Below are positions 35,151-43,474 of a DNA stretch of 64,000 nucleotides, one piece after another (position 1 is the first letter of the stretch; every line of letters starts with the position of its first letter). Origin of the DNA: Streptomyces sp. TLI_235 (lineage in GTDB: Bacteria; Actinomycetota; Actinomycetes; Streptomycetales; Streptomycetaceae); the NCBI GenBank assembly GCA_002300355.1, contig NSGV01000002.1:1054001-1118000 (forward strand), given 5' to 3'. A program made the translations under genes and the position numbers. The notes beneath the pieces are model-generated. The model saw only the letters and a list, made by a program, of their open reading frames with translations, ran no database searches and had not been told where the DNA came from.

Positions 35151-35437
35151 GCGCGGCCGGGCGGGGAGCCCGCCCGACGGACCTGGGAGCGGGCCAGGAG
35201 GCGGAGCGGCAGGCCTGCGGACAGGCCGGCGGCAGCGAAAGCGAGGGCGGGGAGCGCGGCGAGGGCGGTCACGGCGAGGGCTTCGGACGGGAGGGTTCGC
35301 ATGCGGTGAAGTCTTGTCGGCCGTCGACCCGGCCACCATCCCGCAGGCACCACTCTTCGAACTCGACCGTGCACCAGCACCGGTGGTGGACCCAGCACCA
35401 CCCGAAGCAGTGGCCGGGGCGGGCTCCCGCGCCGCGG
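35151..35437. other. Gap between the ABC operon promoter and the response regulator 3' end
   Basis: About 290 bp. A short minus-strand frame from an ATG at 35302 would encode a hydrophobic stretch (AVTALAALPALAFAAAGL), but it lacks a ribosome-binding site and simply runs on into other genes, so I do not call it. No terminator was identified for the response regulator. Confidence 0.3.
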
Positions 35438-36109
35438 CTACCCCAGCCAGCCGGGCCGGACGAGGCCCGACTCGTAGGCGAGGACGACCAGTTGGGCGCG
35501 GTCACGGGCGCCGAGCTTGACCATCGCCCGGCTGACGTGGGTCTTGGCGGTGAGCGGGCTGACGACCAGTCGGCGGGCGATGTCCTCGTTGGAGAGGCCC
35601 AGGCCGACCAGGGCGAGCACCTCCCGCTCGCGGTCGGTGAGTGCCGCGAGGACCGCGGAGCCACCCGTCGCCGGGGCCTTGGACCGGGCGGCGAACTCGC
35701 CGATCAGCCGGCGGGTCACCCCGGGCGAGAGCAGGGCGTCGCCCGCGGCGGCGACCCGGACGGCGCGCAGCAGTTCGGCCGGTTCGGTGTCCTTGACCAG
35801 GAAGCCCGCGGCGCCGGCCCGCAGCGCCTCGAAGACGTACTCGTCGAGTTCGAAGGTGGTCAGGACGACCACGCGGACGCCGTCGAGCGTCGCGTCCTCG
35901 CCGATCCTGCGGGTGGCGGCGAGGCCGTCCAGCCGGGGCATCCGGATGTCCATCAGCACCACGTCGGGCCGGAGTTCGGCGGCGAGGGCGACGGCCTGCT
36001 CGCCGTCGTCGGCCTCGCCGACCACCTCGATGTCGGCCTGGGCGTCGAGCAGTGCGCGGAAGCCCGCGCGGACGAGCATCTGGTCGTCCGCGAGCAGCAC
36101 CCTGATCAC
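35438..36109 (-). CDS. NarL/LuxR-family response regulator
   Basis: A 223-residue regulator. The receiver domain has acidic pocket Asp8-Asp9, phosphoacceptor Asp54 in LMDIRMP and the conserved lysine in FLVKDTE. The C-terminal LuxR helix-turn-helix is LTDREREVLALVGLGLSNEDIARRL. The GTG at 36109 overlaps the kinase stop in GTGA, so it is coupled to the kinase. It is predicted to bind the TACTCCC boxes at 37381 and 35135 and to control the adjacent ABC operon and itself. Confidence 0.93.
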   Translation of the reverse strand: MIRVLLADDQMLVRAGFRALLDAQADIEVVGEADDGEQAVALAAELRPDVVLMDIRMPRLDGLAATRRIGEDATLDGVRVVVLTTFELDEYVFEALRAGAAGFLVKDTEPAELLRAVRVAAAGDALLSPGVTRRLIGEFAARSKAPATGGSAVLAALTDREREVLALVGLGLSNEDIARRLVVSPLTAKTHVSRAMVKLGARDRAQLVVLAYESGLVRPGWLG

Positions 36110-37320
36110 CTCGGACCGCCTCCCGTCGGGTCCTGCGGCCCGCTGCCGCCGGTCGGCAGCCAGGCCCGCACCCGGAATCCGCCGTCGGCCCGCGGCCCGG
36201 CCTCCAGGGTGCCGCCGGCCGCGGCGACCCGCTCCCGCATCCCGAGCAGGCCGCTGCCGGAGCCGGCCGGCTCGCCCGCCCCGGCCGGCCCCGGGTCGTC
36301 GATCTGCACCGCCAGTCCGTCCGCGGACCGGTCGAGCAGGACCTCGGCGCTGCGCGCCGCCGAGTGGCGGATGACGTTGGTCAGCGCCTCCTGGACGATC
36401 CGGAAGGCGGTGAGGTCCAGCCCGGGCGGCAGGGCCGGGGCCGGGCCGCGGTGCCGCACGGCGACGTCGAGGCCGGCCTGGCGGGCCTGCTCGGCGAGTT
36501 CGTCCAGCCGGTCGAGGCCGGGGGCGGGGCTGCGCGGGGCGGCGGCGTCCGGTCCGCGCAGCGTGCCGAGGACCTGCCGGACCTCGCCGAGCGCCTCCTT
36601 GCTGGCGGCCTTGATGGTGGTCAGGGCCGTCCTGGCCTGTTCGGGCCGGGTGTCGAGGAGTTCCAGGGCGACGCCTGCCTGTACGTGGATCAGCGAGATG
36701 CTGTGGGCGAGGATGTCGTGCAGTTCGCGGGCCATCCGCAGTCGCTCCTCGTCGACCCGGCGCTGTTGGGCCTGCCGGGCGGCGGCCCGGACGGCCTCCA
36801 TCCGCTCGCTGCGGAAGCGCAGGATCTCGGCGACGGCCATCACCAGCAGCAGCCAGGCGGCGATGCCGAGTTCCTGCCAGCCGTTGGGTTGCACGGCCGG
36901 GCCGCGCAGCCAGTCCTGCGGCACCGCGAAGGAGATCAGCAGGTGGGTGGCGTAGAAGGCGCCCGCGCACGCCCAGGCGGCCCGGCGGTGGCCCAGCTGC
37001 ACCGCGGTGCAGAAGGCCACCACCAGGCTGAGGAAGACCGGCCCGTACGGGTACCCGGCCACCAGGTAGGCCACCGTGACGGCGGTCGTGCCGACCACCG
37101 CGGCGACCGGCCTGCGCCGCCGGAACAGCAGGATCGCGGGGCCGAGCAGGAGCAGCAGGTAGCCGAGGGCGTCCAGCGGCAGGCGGCCGCCCTGGTGCCG
37201 GGCGGCCGCGCCCGTCCCGGCCAGCTGTGCGACCGCGACCAGCACCGAGGACGCGACCGGCCAGCCGGCCTTCGCGGCGCGGACCCACGGCGGCTGCCAG
37301 GGCGGCGGTTCGTCGGTCAT
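36106..37320 (-). CDS. Sensor histidine kinase (HisKA_3 / NarX-like class)
   Basis: A 404-residue kinase with about five membrane segments in the first 165 residues and short loops, suggesting sensing within the membrane. The HisKA_3 dimerisation helix carries phosphoacceptor His201 in MARELHDILAHSIS. The HATPase_c domain has the N-box EALTNVIRHS and the G-box SGSGLLGMRERV. Its partner is the downstream response regulator. The ATG at 37320 lies 60 bp after a perfect palindrome. Confidence 0.92.
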   Translation of the reverse strand: MTDEPPPWQPPWVRAAKAGWPVASSVLVAVAQLAGTGAAARHQGGRLPLDALGYLLLLLGPAILLFRRRRPVAAVVGTTAVTVAYLVAGYPYGPVFLSLVVAFCTAVQLGHRRAAWACAGAFYATHLLISFAVPQDWLRGPAVQPNGWQELGIAAWLLLVMAVAEILRFRSERMEAVRAAARQAQQRRVDEERLRMARELHDILAHSISLIHVQAGVALELLDTRPEQARTALTTIKAASKEALGEVRQVLGTLRGPDAAAPRSPAPGLDRLDELAEQARQAGLDVAVRHRGPAPALPPGLDLTAFRIVQEALTNVIRHSAARSAEVLLDRSADGLAVQIDDPGPAGAGEPAGSGSGLLGMRERVAAAGGTLEAGPRADGGFRVRAWLPTGGSGPQDPTGGGPR

Positions 37321-37380
37321 GCCGGGAAGGCTAGCCGCCGGCCGGGCGCCGGGTCGTCAGCCCACCGGCGTGGCCGCGCC

Positions 37381-37396
37381 TACTCCCCCGGGAGTA
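37381..37396. promoter_or_regulatory. Perfect palindrome upstream of the kinase-regulator operon
   Basis: TACTCCC-CC-GGGAGTA: 7-bp arms with a 2-bp centre, 61 bp upstream of the histidine kinase ATG. The form (ACTCC...GGAGT) fits a NarL/LuxR response-regulator dimer site and predicts autoregulation. A related box stands before the ABC operon at 35135. Confidence 0.65.
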
Positions 37397-37434
37397 CGCC
37401 GCCCTGCTCCGGGCCACCGCACACCCGGGCCGGG

Positions 37435-38298
37435 TCACACCGCCGGGTCGGGGATGCGGACGGCGGCGCCGCTCACCCGCACCCGCCGGTCGCCCTCCCG
37501 CAGTTCCACCCGGAGCATGCCCGGACGGCCCATGTCCTCGCCCTGGTGCAGGGTGAGGACGGCCTGGCCGAGGCCCTCCAGCTCGCTCAGGTAGGCGCCG
37601 AAGGCGGCCGCGGCGGCGCCGGTGGCCGGGTCCTCGACGACGCCGCCGACCGGGAAGGGGTCGCGGACGTGGAAGAAGGTGTCGGAGACCCGGTGGACCA
37701 GCTGCAGGGTGGTCAGGTCGAGCCGGGTCATCAGCCGGGCGAGCCGGTCGAAGTCGTAGGCGAGTTCGGAGAGCCGCTTGCGGGTGGCGGCGGCCAGCAC
37801 CAGGTGGCGGGCGCCGGCGTAGGCGATCCGCGGCGGCAGGGTCTCGTCCAGGTCGTCGGCGCTCCAGTCGAGGGCGGCCAGTGCCTCGGCCACGTCCGCC
37901 TCGGAGACCGGCTCGACGGCGGGCTCGACGCTGGTCAGGGTGGCGACCGGCCTCCCCTCGGCGTCGAGGGCCGCCTCGACCGGAACCGGTCCGGCCTTGG
38001 TCTCGAACAGCAGCTGTCCGGGGCCGATGCGCTCGGCGAGGGCGGCCGCCGCGGCGATGGTGGCGTGGCCGCAGAACGGGACCTCGGCGAGCGGGCTGAA
38101 GTACCGGACGGCGAAGGTGCGTGCGCCGCGGGCGGTGAGGAAGGCCGTCTCCGAGTAGCCGAGGGCGGCGGCGACGGCGAGCTGGGTGTCGTCGTCGAGC
38201 CCCGCGGCGTCGAGCACGACACCGGCGGGGTTGCCCCCGGCCGGGTCGGCGGTGAAGGCGGCGTAGCGCAGGACCTCGGTACCGAATGGAAGCGTCAT
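37435..38298 (-). CDS. PhzF-family isomerase/epimerase
   Basis: A 287-residue protein of the diaminopimelate-epimerase-like fold. GGNPAGVVLDA opens the active site, GYSETAFL has the catalytic glutamate, PLAEVPFCGHATIA and VEDPATGAAAAAFGAYL are family signatures. PhzF catalyses isomerisation in phenazine synthesis, but stand-alone members are widespread and their substrates mostly unknown; there are no other phenazine genes here. The ATG at 38298 precedes the conserved beta strand, and its ribosome-binding site is weak. Confidence 0.88.
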   Translation of the reverse strand: MTLPFGTEVLRYAAFTADPAGGNPAGVVLDAAGLDDDTQLAVAAALGYSETAFLTARGARTFAVRYFSPLAEVPFCGHATIAAAAALAERIGPGQLLFETKAGPVPVEAALDAEGRPVATLTSVEPAVEPVSEADVAEALAALDWSADDLDETLPPRIAYAGARHLVLAAATRKRLSELAYDFDRLARLMTRLDLTTLQLVHRVSDTFFHVRDPFPVGGVVEDPATGAAAAAFGAYLSELEGLGQAVLTLHQGEDMGRPGMLRVELREGDRRVRVSGAAVRIPDPAV

Positions 38299-38484
38299 GC
38301 CGGGCAGAACATGCCGGGGGCTCCGGTGATTCCCGCCGCGCGGGCACCCGCCCGCGGCGGCCGCGCACCGGACCGGCCAGGGGCGTTCGGCCCGCCGTCG
38401 CACCCCCCGGTGGACGGTCACCGCGACGTAACCTCCGCTCCCCGATCCGCCATCAGAGCGAGACCCTCCTGCAAACCTGCCGTC

Positions 38485-38499
38485 ATGACGGGACGTCAT
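38485..38499. promoter_or_regulatory. Palindrome upstream of the small protein gene
   Basis: ATGACG-GGA-CGTCAT, 6-bp perfect arms, 39 bp before the ATG at 38538. It is a candidate operator or part of the promoter; no factor is assigned. Confidence 0.35.
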
Positions 38500-38537
38500 C
38501 CTTGAGGTCAGAGGTAATCAGCCGAAAGGAACTCAGA

Positions 38538-38750
38538 ATGAGCGACTACTCCGTACTCGTTGCAGCACTCGTCGAGCTCTCCGGCGAGCGCGACCGCGGG
38601 ATCGGCGCGCCCGTCGCGCTGCGCGGCCACGAGGCCGACCGGCTCGCCGCCATGGCCCGGGGCGGCGGTGAACCGCCCGCCGATCGGCCGGCTCCGCTGC
38701 TGCGGCTGCTGCGCCGCCGCACCGCCGGCCGCCTCGGCTACTCGGTGTGA
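38538..38750 (+). CDS. Small hypothetical protein
   Basis: A 70-residue basic protein (SDYSVLVAALVELSGERDRG at the start, Arg-rich C-terminus). An alpha-helical amphipathic N-terminal half and a Pro/Arg-rich second half can be seen; there is no signal peptide or cysteine. I do not recognise a family. Support for it as a gene is the GAAAGGA site 8 nt upstream, an AT-richer leader with a palindrome, and a stop shortly before the convergent RidA gene. Confidence 0.6.
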   Translation: MSDYSVLVAALVELSGERDRGIGAPVALRGHEADRLAAMARGGGEPPADRPAPLLRLLRRRTAGRLGYSV

Positions 38751-38820
38751 GCGGGCGGCCCGTTCGGCGGCGGGGCGCCCCGCGCGGACGCCGGAGGATC
38801 TCCCGACGGCCCGTCACCGG

Positions 38821-39213
38821 TCATCCGGTGGCGGGCCGCCGTGCGTCCACCTCGATCTCGATCCGCATCCGCGGGTCGGCGAGGCCGCAGACCATCATGG
38901 TGGCGGCCGGCCGGACCTCGCCGAACGCGCGGCGCAGCACCGGCCAGCAGGGTTCGAAGTCCTCCCGGTCGGGCAGCAGGTAGCGCACCCGGACCACGTC
39001 GGCGAGGGTGCAGCCGGCCTCGGCGAGCGCGGCGGTGATGTTCCGCAGGCACTGCTCGGCCTGGGCGACGACGTCCTCGGCGATGGTCATGGCGGTGTAG
39101 TCGAAGCCGGTGGTGCCGGAGACGTGCACCCGGTCGCCGTCCACCACTGCCCGGGCGTAGCCGATCTGTTCCTCGAAGAGCGATCCGCTGAGGATCGTGC
39201 GGCGCTGTCCCAT
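38821..39213 (-). CDS. RidA/YjgF-family protein
   Basis: A 130-residue RidA-fold protein with GYARAVVDGDRVHVSGTTG at the N-terminal strand pair, an AEQCLRNITAALAEAG helix, and the C-terminal IEIEVDA. The arginine that binds the carboxylate in true RidA (C-terminal third) appears as RMRIEIEV. RidA enzymes hydrolyse 2-aminoacrylate-type enamines; other members act on different imines. It is divergent from the LysR gene, with 73 bp between starts, so it is a likely target. Confidence 0.87.
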   Translation of the reverse strand: MGQRRTILSGSLFEEQIGYARAVVDGDRVHVSGTTGFDYTAMTIAEDVVAQAEQCLRNITAALAEAGCTLADVVRVRYLLPDREDFEPCWPVLRRAFGEVRPAATMMVCGLADPRMRIEIEVDARRPATG

Positions 39214-39272
39214 GGCCAGGACGGTAGGCGGCGGTGAGCCGATACGTCCAATACTCCTGACCTGCCACTGTG

Positions 39273-39288
39273 ATATCCCAGGGGATAT
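39273..39288. promoter_or_regulatory. Palindrome overlapping the LysR start codon
   Basis: ATATCCC-AG-GGGATAT: 7-bp perfect arms, ending on the second base of the LysR ATG (39287). It lies between the divergent RidA and LysR genes and is the natural place for LysR-type autoregulation, although it does not match T-N11-A exactly. Confidence 0.5.
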
Positions 39289-40219
39289 GGATCGCCCCGA
39301 GCTGGCCCTGAACCAGTTGCACGCCTTCGCCGTGCTCGCCGAGGAGCTGCACTTCGGCCGGGCCGCGGAGCGGCTGGGTGTGGCGCAGCCGCCGTTGAGC
39401 CAGCAGATCCGCCGGTTGGAGGAGCGGGTCGGCCACCGGCTGTTCGTCCGCGGGCCGGGGCGGGTGGCGCTGACGGCGGCGGGCGAGGAGCTGCTGCCGG
39501 CGGCGCGGCGGGCGCTGGACGAGGTCGCGGCGGGGTTGGCGGCGGCCCGCCGGGTCGCGGCGGGCGAGGCGGGCCGGCTGCGGATCGGCTTCGCCGCCTC
39601 GCTGGCGCCGACGGTGCTGCCGGAGCTGCTGCGGTCATTCCGCGCGGGCCGTCCGGGGGTGGAGCTGGAGCTCCGCGAGCTGACCACCGCGCCGCAGGTG
39701 GCGGCGCTGCGCGAGCACGCGATCGACGTGGGGCTGATGCGCGAGCCGCCGCAGGACCCGGAGTTGGTGGTGGAGGCGCTCTGGTCGGAGGGCTTCGTCG
39801 CGGTGCTGCCGGTCGGGCACCGGCTGGCGGGGCGGCGAGCCGTCCCGGTGGCGGAGCTGGCGGGCGAGTCGTTCGTGCTGCTGCCGCGCGCGTGCGGGCC
39901 GACGGTGCACGACCGGATCGTCGGGGTGTGCCGGGAGGCCGGGTTCGAGCCGCGGGTGGCGCAGCGGGCGGTGGAGTGGCAGACGGTCGCGGCGCTGGTC
40001 GGGGCGGGGCTGGGGGTGTCCCTCGCTCCGGCGGGTGTGCGCCGGCTGCGGATGCGCGGGGTGGCCTACCGGGCGATCACGCCCGACACCGCGCGCACCG
40101 GCGTGGGCCTCGTGCGGCGGCGGGAGGACCGCAGCCCGCTGGTCGCCCGCTTCGCCGCCGAGGCCCGCGCCCTCGCCGCACGGGCCGGCGGGCCGACGGA
40201 GGGTGCGGGTCAGGCGTAG
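39287..40219 (+). CDS. LysR family transcriptional regulator
   Basis: A 310-residue regulator. The N-terminal winged helix contains LHAFAVLAEELHFGRAAERLGVAQPPLSQQIRRLE, cut here only for recognition, and the effector domain begins near residue 90 (LRIGFAASL). The ATG at 39287 lies within a palindrome. The 3' end overlaps the convergent VOC gene by 10 bp. The RidA gene it diverges from is the likely target; the inducer is not known. Confidence 0.9.
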   Translation: MDRPELALNQLHAFAVLAEELHFGRAAERLGVAQPPLSQQIRRLEERVGHRLFVRGPGRVALTAAGEELLPAARRALDEVAAGLAAARRVAAGEAGRLRIGFAASLAPTVLPELLRSFRAGRPGVELELRELTTAPQVAALREHAIDVGLMREPPQDPELVVEALWSEGFVAVLPVGHRLAGRRAVPVAELAGESFVLLPRACGPTVHDRIVGVCREAGFEPRVAQRAVEWQTVAALVGAGLGVSLAPAGVRRLRMRGVAYRAITPDTARTGVGLVRRREDRSPLVARFAAEARALAARAGGPTEGAGQA

Positions 40220-40629
40220 TACCGCGCCTCCAGGACGTTCCCGTCCGGGTCGGCGAAGTAGTACGTCCGCGGGGCGGCGCCGCGCGCGCCGAAGGAGTTC
40301 TGCGCGTACGGGGTCACCGGGTGCCCGCCCGCTTCCAGCCGGGCCCGCAGTGCCGCGAACTCCTCCGCCGAGGTGGTCAGGCAGACGTGGTTGAGCCGGT
40401 TGCCCGCGCTGCCCTCGGCGCCGGGCGCGGCGTTGAGCTGCGGCGCGACGGTCAGCGGCACCAGGTCGATCAGCGTCCGCTCGGTGACCCGCATGCTGAC
40501 GAACGGAGCCTCGCCCGCCTCGAACTCGGCCAGCCGGACCGGCTCCAGCCCCACCACGTCGCGGTAGAACGCGGCCGAGCGCGCCGGATCGGCCACCCAC
40601 AGCACCACATGGTCCAGTTCGTACGGCAT
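40210..40629 (-). CDS. VOC-superfamily (glyoxalase/bleomycin-resistance-type) protein
   Basis: A 139-residue VOC protein with two beta-alpha-beta-beta-beta modules. Potential metal ligands are His7 in ELDHVVLW, a Glu in the middle, the His in LNHVCLTT, and Glu in GNVLEARYY. It could be a dioxygenase, isomerase or resistance protein; the specific reaction is not evident. The ATG at 40629 follows AAGGGG. Single gene, convergent and overlapping with LysR. Confidence 0.85.
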   Translation of the reverse strand: MPYELDHVVLWVADPARSAAFYRDVVGLEPVRLAEFEAGEAPFVSMRVTERTLIDLVPLTVAPQLNAAPGAEGSAGNRLNHVCLTTSAEEFAALRARLEAGGHPVTPYAQNSFGARGAAPRTYYFADPDGNVLEARYYA

Positions 40630-40685
40630 CGGCCGTCACCCCTTCGCTCCCCCGGCCCGTCCGGTTCGCCCCCATGGTGGCACCG

Positions 40686-40732
40686 CCCGCCGCGGTCCGG
40701 CGGCCGCTCGGCCGCCGTTCGGCCGCGGCGGG
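40686..40732 (-). terminator. Stem-loop after the ROK gene
   Basis: CCCGCCGCGG (40686-40695) pairs with CCGCGGCGGG (40723-40732), and CGGCGGC/GCCGCCG form an inner stem. It lies about 50 nt beyond the ROK stop on the minus strand. Confidence 0.55.
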
Positions 40733-40783
40733 TGACGGGCTCCCGCTCCCGTCCGCCGTCCCGCGCCCGGGGCCGGCGGCCCG

Positions 40784-42100
40784 TCAGCCGCGGCCCGCGT
40801 AGACCGCCTGCGGGTCCTGGAGGTAGGGCTGCCAGGCGAGTTCGGCGGCGCCGGCGAGGCCGGCGTGGTCGACCTGGGCGGGCACGATCGGGACGCGTCC
40901 GCTGCGGCCCCAGAGGCAGCGGTCGGCGACCACGGCGGCGAGCCGTTGGGGGGCGGCGGCGAGCAGGTCCAGGTGGAGGCCGCTGAGCACGATCCGGTCC
41001 GGGTTGAGGATGTTGACCAGGCCCGCGAGGCCGAGGCCCAGCCGGTCGACCACGTGGGCGACGGCCGCGGCGGCGCCGGGGTCGTCGGCCGCGGAGCGGG
41101 CCAGCCGGCGGGCCTGGTCGAGCAGTGGCGTGCCGGGGTCGGGGGTGCGGTCGGCGGCGACGAACAGCGCCTCGGGGTCGGTCTCGGCGTTGAGGCAGCC
41201 ACGGTTGCCGCAGACGCAGCGGCGCCCCTGCGGGTCGACCGTCAGGTGGCCGACCTCCAGGGCGAGTCCGGCGCTGCCGGTGTGCAGCCGTCCGTCGATC
41301 ACCAGGGCGCCGCCGACGCCGCGGTGGCCGGAGGTGACCAGCAGCAGGTGGCGGGCGTCCCGGCCGGCACCGTGGCGGTGCTCGGCGAGCGCGGCCAGGT
41401 TGGCGTCGTTGGCGACGGCGCTCGGCAGCGGGGTGCGGGCGCGCGGGCCGAAGTCGGCGCGCCGCACCTCCTGGGCGAACAGGTCGGCCACCGGGGTGCC
41501 GCTGGGCCAGGCGAAGTGCAGGGCGGCGAGGGCGGTGCCGTCCGGTTCGGTGACCGGGTTCGGCAGGGCGAGGCCGACGCCCAGGCAGCGGCGGGTGGTG
41601 GCGCGGGCGAGGTCGGCGCCGGCCTCCGCGATGGCCCGCAGCATCCGCACCGGGTCGGTCGCCCCGGGCAGCGGCAGGTAGCGGGCCTCCTCCAGTCGGC
41701 CGCCGAGGCCGGCGAGGGCGACGCTCAGGCTGTCCGCGTGGATCTGCGCGGCGACGACGACCGGGCCGGCCGGGTTGACGGCGAGCCGGTGCGAGGGGCG
41801 GCCGCGGCCGCCGCCGGCGGGCCGGGAGTCGACGGTGATCAGCCCGAGCGCCTCCAGTTCGCCGGTGACCGCGCCGGCGGTGGCCCGGGTGACGTCGAGG
41901 GCGGTGGTCAGCGCGGAGCGGGTCGGCGCCCGGCCGGTGTGGACGAGTTCGAGGGCCGGGCCCAGCAGGCTGCGGCCGCGGTCCGGCGCCGGGCGGCGGT
42001 GCTCGGCGGCGGCCGGGATGCGGGCTCCGCCGACGGCGTCCGCGGCGGGGCGCCGCTGCGGCTCCGCCGGCGGCTGGGCACTTGTAGATGAGGTCGGCAC
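40784..42100 (-). CDS. ROK family transcriptional regulator / sugar kinase homologue
   Basis: A 438-residue ROK protein. A disordered Pro/Ala N-terminus (about 40 residues) is followed by an HTH region (RSALTTALDVTRATAGAVTGELEALGL), then the actin-fold ROK domain with a DANLAALAE segment and the zinc-binding CVCGNRGCLNAE, the family signature CxCGxxGCxE. It probably represses the divergent MFS gene in response to a sugar. The GTG at 42100 is only 6 nt from a -10-like hexamer, suggesting a leaderless transcript. Confidence 0.88.
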   Translation of the reverse strand: MPTSSTSAQPPAEPQRRPAADAVGGARIPAAAEHRRPAPDRGRSLLGPALELVHTGRAPTRSALTTALDVTRATAGAVTGELEALGLITVDSRPAGGGRGRPSHRLAVNPAGPVVVAAQIHADSLSVALAGLGGRLEEARYLPLPGATDPVRMLRAIAEAGADLARATTRRCLGVGLALPNPVTEPDGTALAALHFAWPSGTPVADLFAQEVRRADFGPRARTPLPSAVANDANLAALAEHRHGAGRDARHLLLVTSGHRGVGGALVIDGRLHTGSAGLALEVGHLTVDPQGRRCVCGNRGCLNAETDPEALFVAADRTPDPGTPLLDQARRLARSAADDPGAAAAVAHVVDRLGLGLAGLVNILNPDRIVLSGLHLDLLAAAPQRLAAVVADRCLWGRSGRVPIVPAQVDHAGLAGAAELAWQPYLQDPQAVYAGRG

Positions 42101-42134
42101 TCCTCTATTCTGACTTTGTGCCGCTACTGAACAA
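42082..42134. promoter_or_regulatory. Back-to-back promoters sharing one -10 hexamer (ROK / MFS)
   Basis: For MFS (plus): TTGTAG at 42082-42087, 18-bp spacer, TATTCT at 42106-42111, and the GTG start 6 nt later at 42118. For ROK (minus): TTGTTC at 42134-42129, 17-bp spacer, AGAATA at 42111-42106 (the same hexamer read on the other strand), and the GTG start 5-6 nt later at 42100. Both messages would be leaderless and could not be made from the same molecule at once. The hexamers and distances are seen directly; the function is inferred. Confidence 0.5.
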
Positions 42135-43362
42135 AACAGAAGCCCGATCCTCCGCCACCGACTCCGCCGCCACCGCCGCGGTCCGCGCCCCGCGCGCCTG
42201 GTCCGCCGCCCGTCTCGCCCTCACCGCCTTCTTCGCGATCGACGGCTTCCTGTTCGCCGCCTGGGTGGTGCGCATCCCCGACGTGCGCGCCCAGGTGCAC
42301 GCCTCGCACAGCGCGCTCGGCCTCGCCCTGCTCTGCATCTCCGCGGGCGCGGTCGCCACCATGGCCCTCGTCGGCCGGCTCTGCCTGCGGTACGGCAGCC
42401 GCCGCGTGACCGTCGGCTCGCTCGCCCTGCTCAGCCTGGCCGTGCCGCTGCCGGCCCACACCCACTCGGTGGCCGCGCTCGGCGCCGTCCTGCTGCTCTT
42501 CGGCGCCGGCTACGGCGCGGCCAACGTCAGCATGAACAGCGCCGCCGTCGACCTGGTCGCCCGGCTGCGACGCCCCGTCATGCCGAGCTTCCACGCCGGG
42601 TACAGCCTCGGCGGCCTGCTCGGCGCGGCGGTCGGCGGCCTGCTCGCGGGCACGCTCAGCGCCGCCTGGGCGCTCGCCCTCGGCGGGGTGCTGGGCCTGC
42701 TGGTCACCGCGGCGGCCGGTGCGGTCCTGCTGCTGGACCCGGACGGCGACGGGCCCGCTCCCGCCGCGTCCCCGGCGGGTACCGCCACCCGGACGGCCGC
42801 CGCGGCGCCCCGGCACGCGCGCCTGCTGGTCGTCCTGCTCGGCCTGACCGCCCTGTTCACCGCCTACGGCGAAGGCGCGCTCGCGGACTGGGCCACCCTG
42901 CACCTCACCGACGACGTGCACGCGAGCGCCGGGCTGGCCGCCGCCGGTTACGCCGCCTTCGCCTTCGCGATGACCGCCGGGCGGGTCAGCGGCACCTGGC
43001 TGTCCATCCGGCTCGGCCCGACCCGGGTGATGCTGTTCGGCGGCCTCACCGCGGCCACGGGCATGCTGCTCGCGGCGCTCGCCCCCTCCGTGCCGGCCGC
43101 GCTCGGCGGCTTCGTCCTGGTCGGCCTCGGCCTGGCGAACATCTTCCCGCTGGCGATCGGCCGGGCCGGCGCCACCGGCGGCCCGCAGGGCGTCGCCACC
43201 GCCTCCGCCCTCGGCTATGCGGGCATGCTGATCGGCCCGCCGGTCATCGGCTTCCTCGCGGACGCGGTCGGCCTGCCGCTGGCCCTGACCAGCGTCGCCG
43301 CCGCGGCCGCCCTGGCCGGCGCCCTCGCCCTCGTCGTCGGCCGCCCCGCCCGCACCGCCTGA
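42118..43362 (+). CDS. MFS transporter
   Basis: A 414-residue major facilitator with twelve predicted helices. It opens with AFFAIDGFLFAAWVVRIPDVR, and the loop RLCLRYGSRR is the motif-A equivalent after TM2. Helices 6-7 are separated by a charged/Pro loop (about 205-230). The combination resembles YbjJ-like sugar-type MFS proteins; the substrate is unknown. I use GTG 42118 because the upstream ATG at 42088 lies inside the ROK promoter. Divergent from and probably regulated by the ROK protein. Confidence 0.85.
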   Translation: MPLLNKTEARSSATDSAATAAVRAPRAWSAARLALTAFFAIDGFLFAAWVVRIPDVRAQVHASHSALGLALLCISAGAVATMALVGRLCLRYGSRRVTVGSLALLSLAVPLPAHTHSVAALGAVLLLFGAGYGAANVSMNSAAVDLVARLRRPVMPSFHAGYSLGGLLGAAVGGLLAGTLSAAWALALGGVLGLLVTAAAGAVLLLDPDGDGPAPAASPAGTATRTAAAAPRHARLLVVLLGLTALFTAYGEGALADWATLHLTDDVHASAGLAAAGYAAFAFAMTAGRVSGTWLSIRLGPTRVMLFGGLTAATGMLLAALAPSVPAALGGFVLVGLGLANIFPLAIGRAGATGGPQGVATASALGYAGMLIGPPVIGFLADAVGLPLALTSVAAAAALAGALALVVGRPARTA

Positions 43363-43383
43363 CCCACCCGCACGGCACCCCGC

Positions 43384-43417
43384 AGGGCCGGCCCGCCCAC
43401 CCGGGACGGCCGGCCCT
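43384..43417. terminator. Hairpin between convergent genes
   Basis: AGGGCCGGCC (43384-43393) and GGCCGGCCCT (43408-43417) are perfect arms around a 14-nt loop, between the MFS stop (43362) and the large repeat gene stop (43475). Confidence 0.65.
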
Positions 43418-43474
43418 TCGCACATCACCGCACACCCGGCGGGGGCCGTACCGCGAGCCGGCCCGCGCCCCGCG

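Noticed and set aside
35038..35401. Minus-strand frame from ATG 35302 with a hydrophobic stretch
   Set aside because: No ribosome-binding site, and the frame reads straight through the SHOCT region into the ATPase frame; no family recognised.
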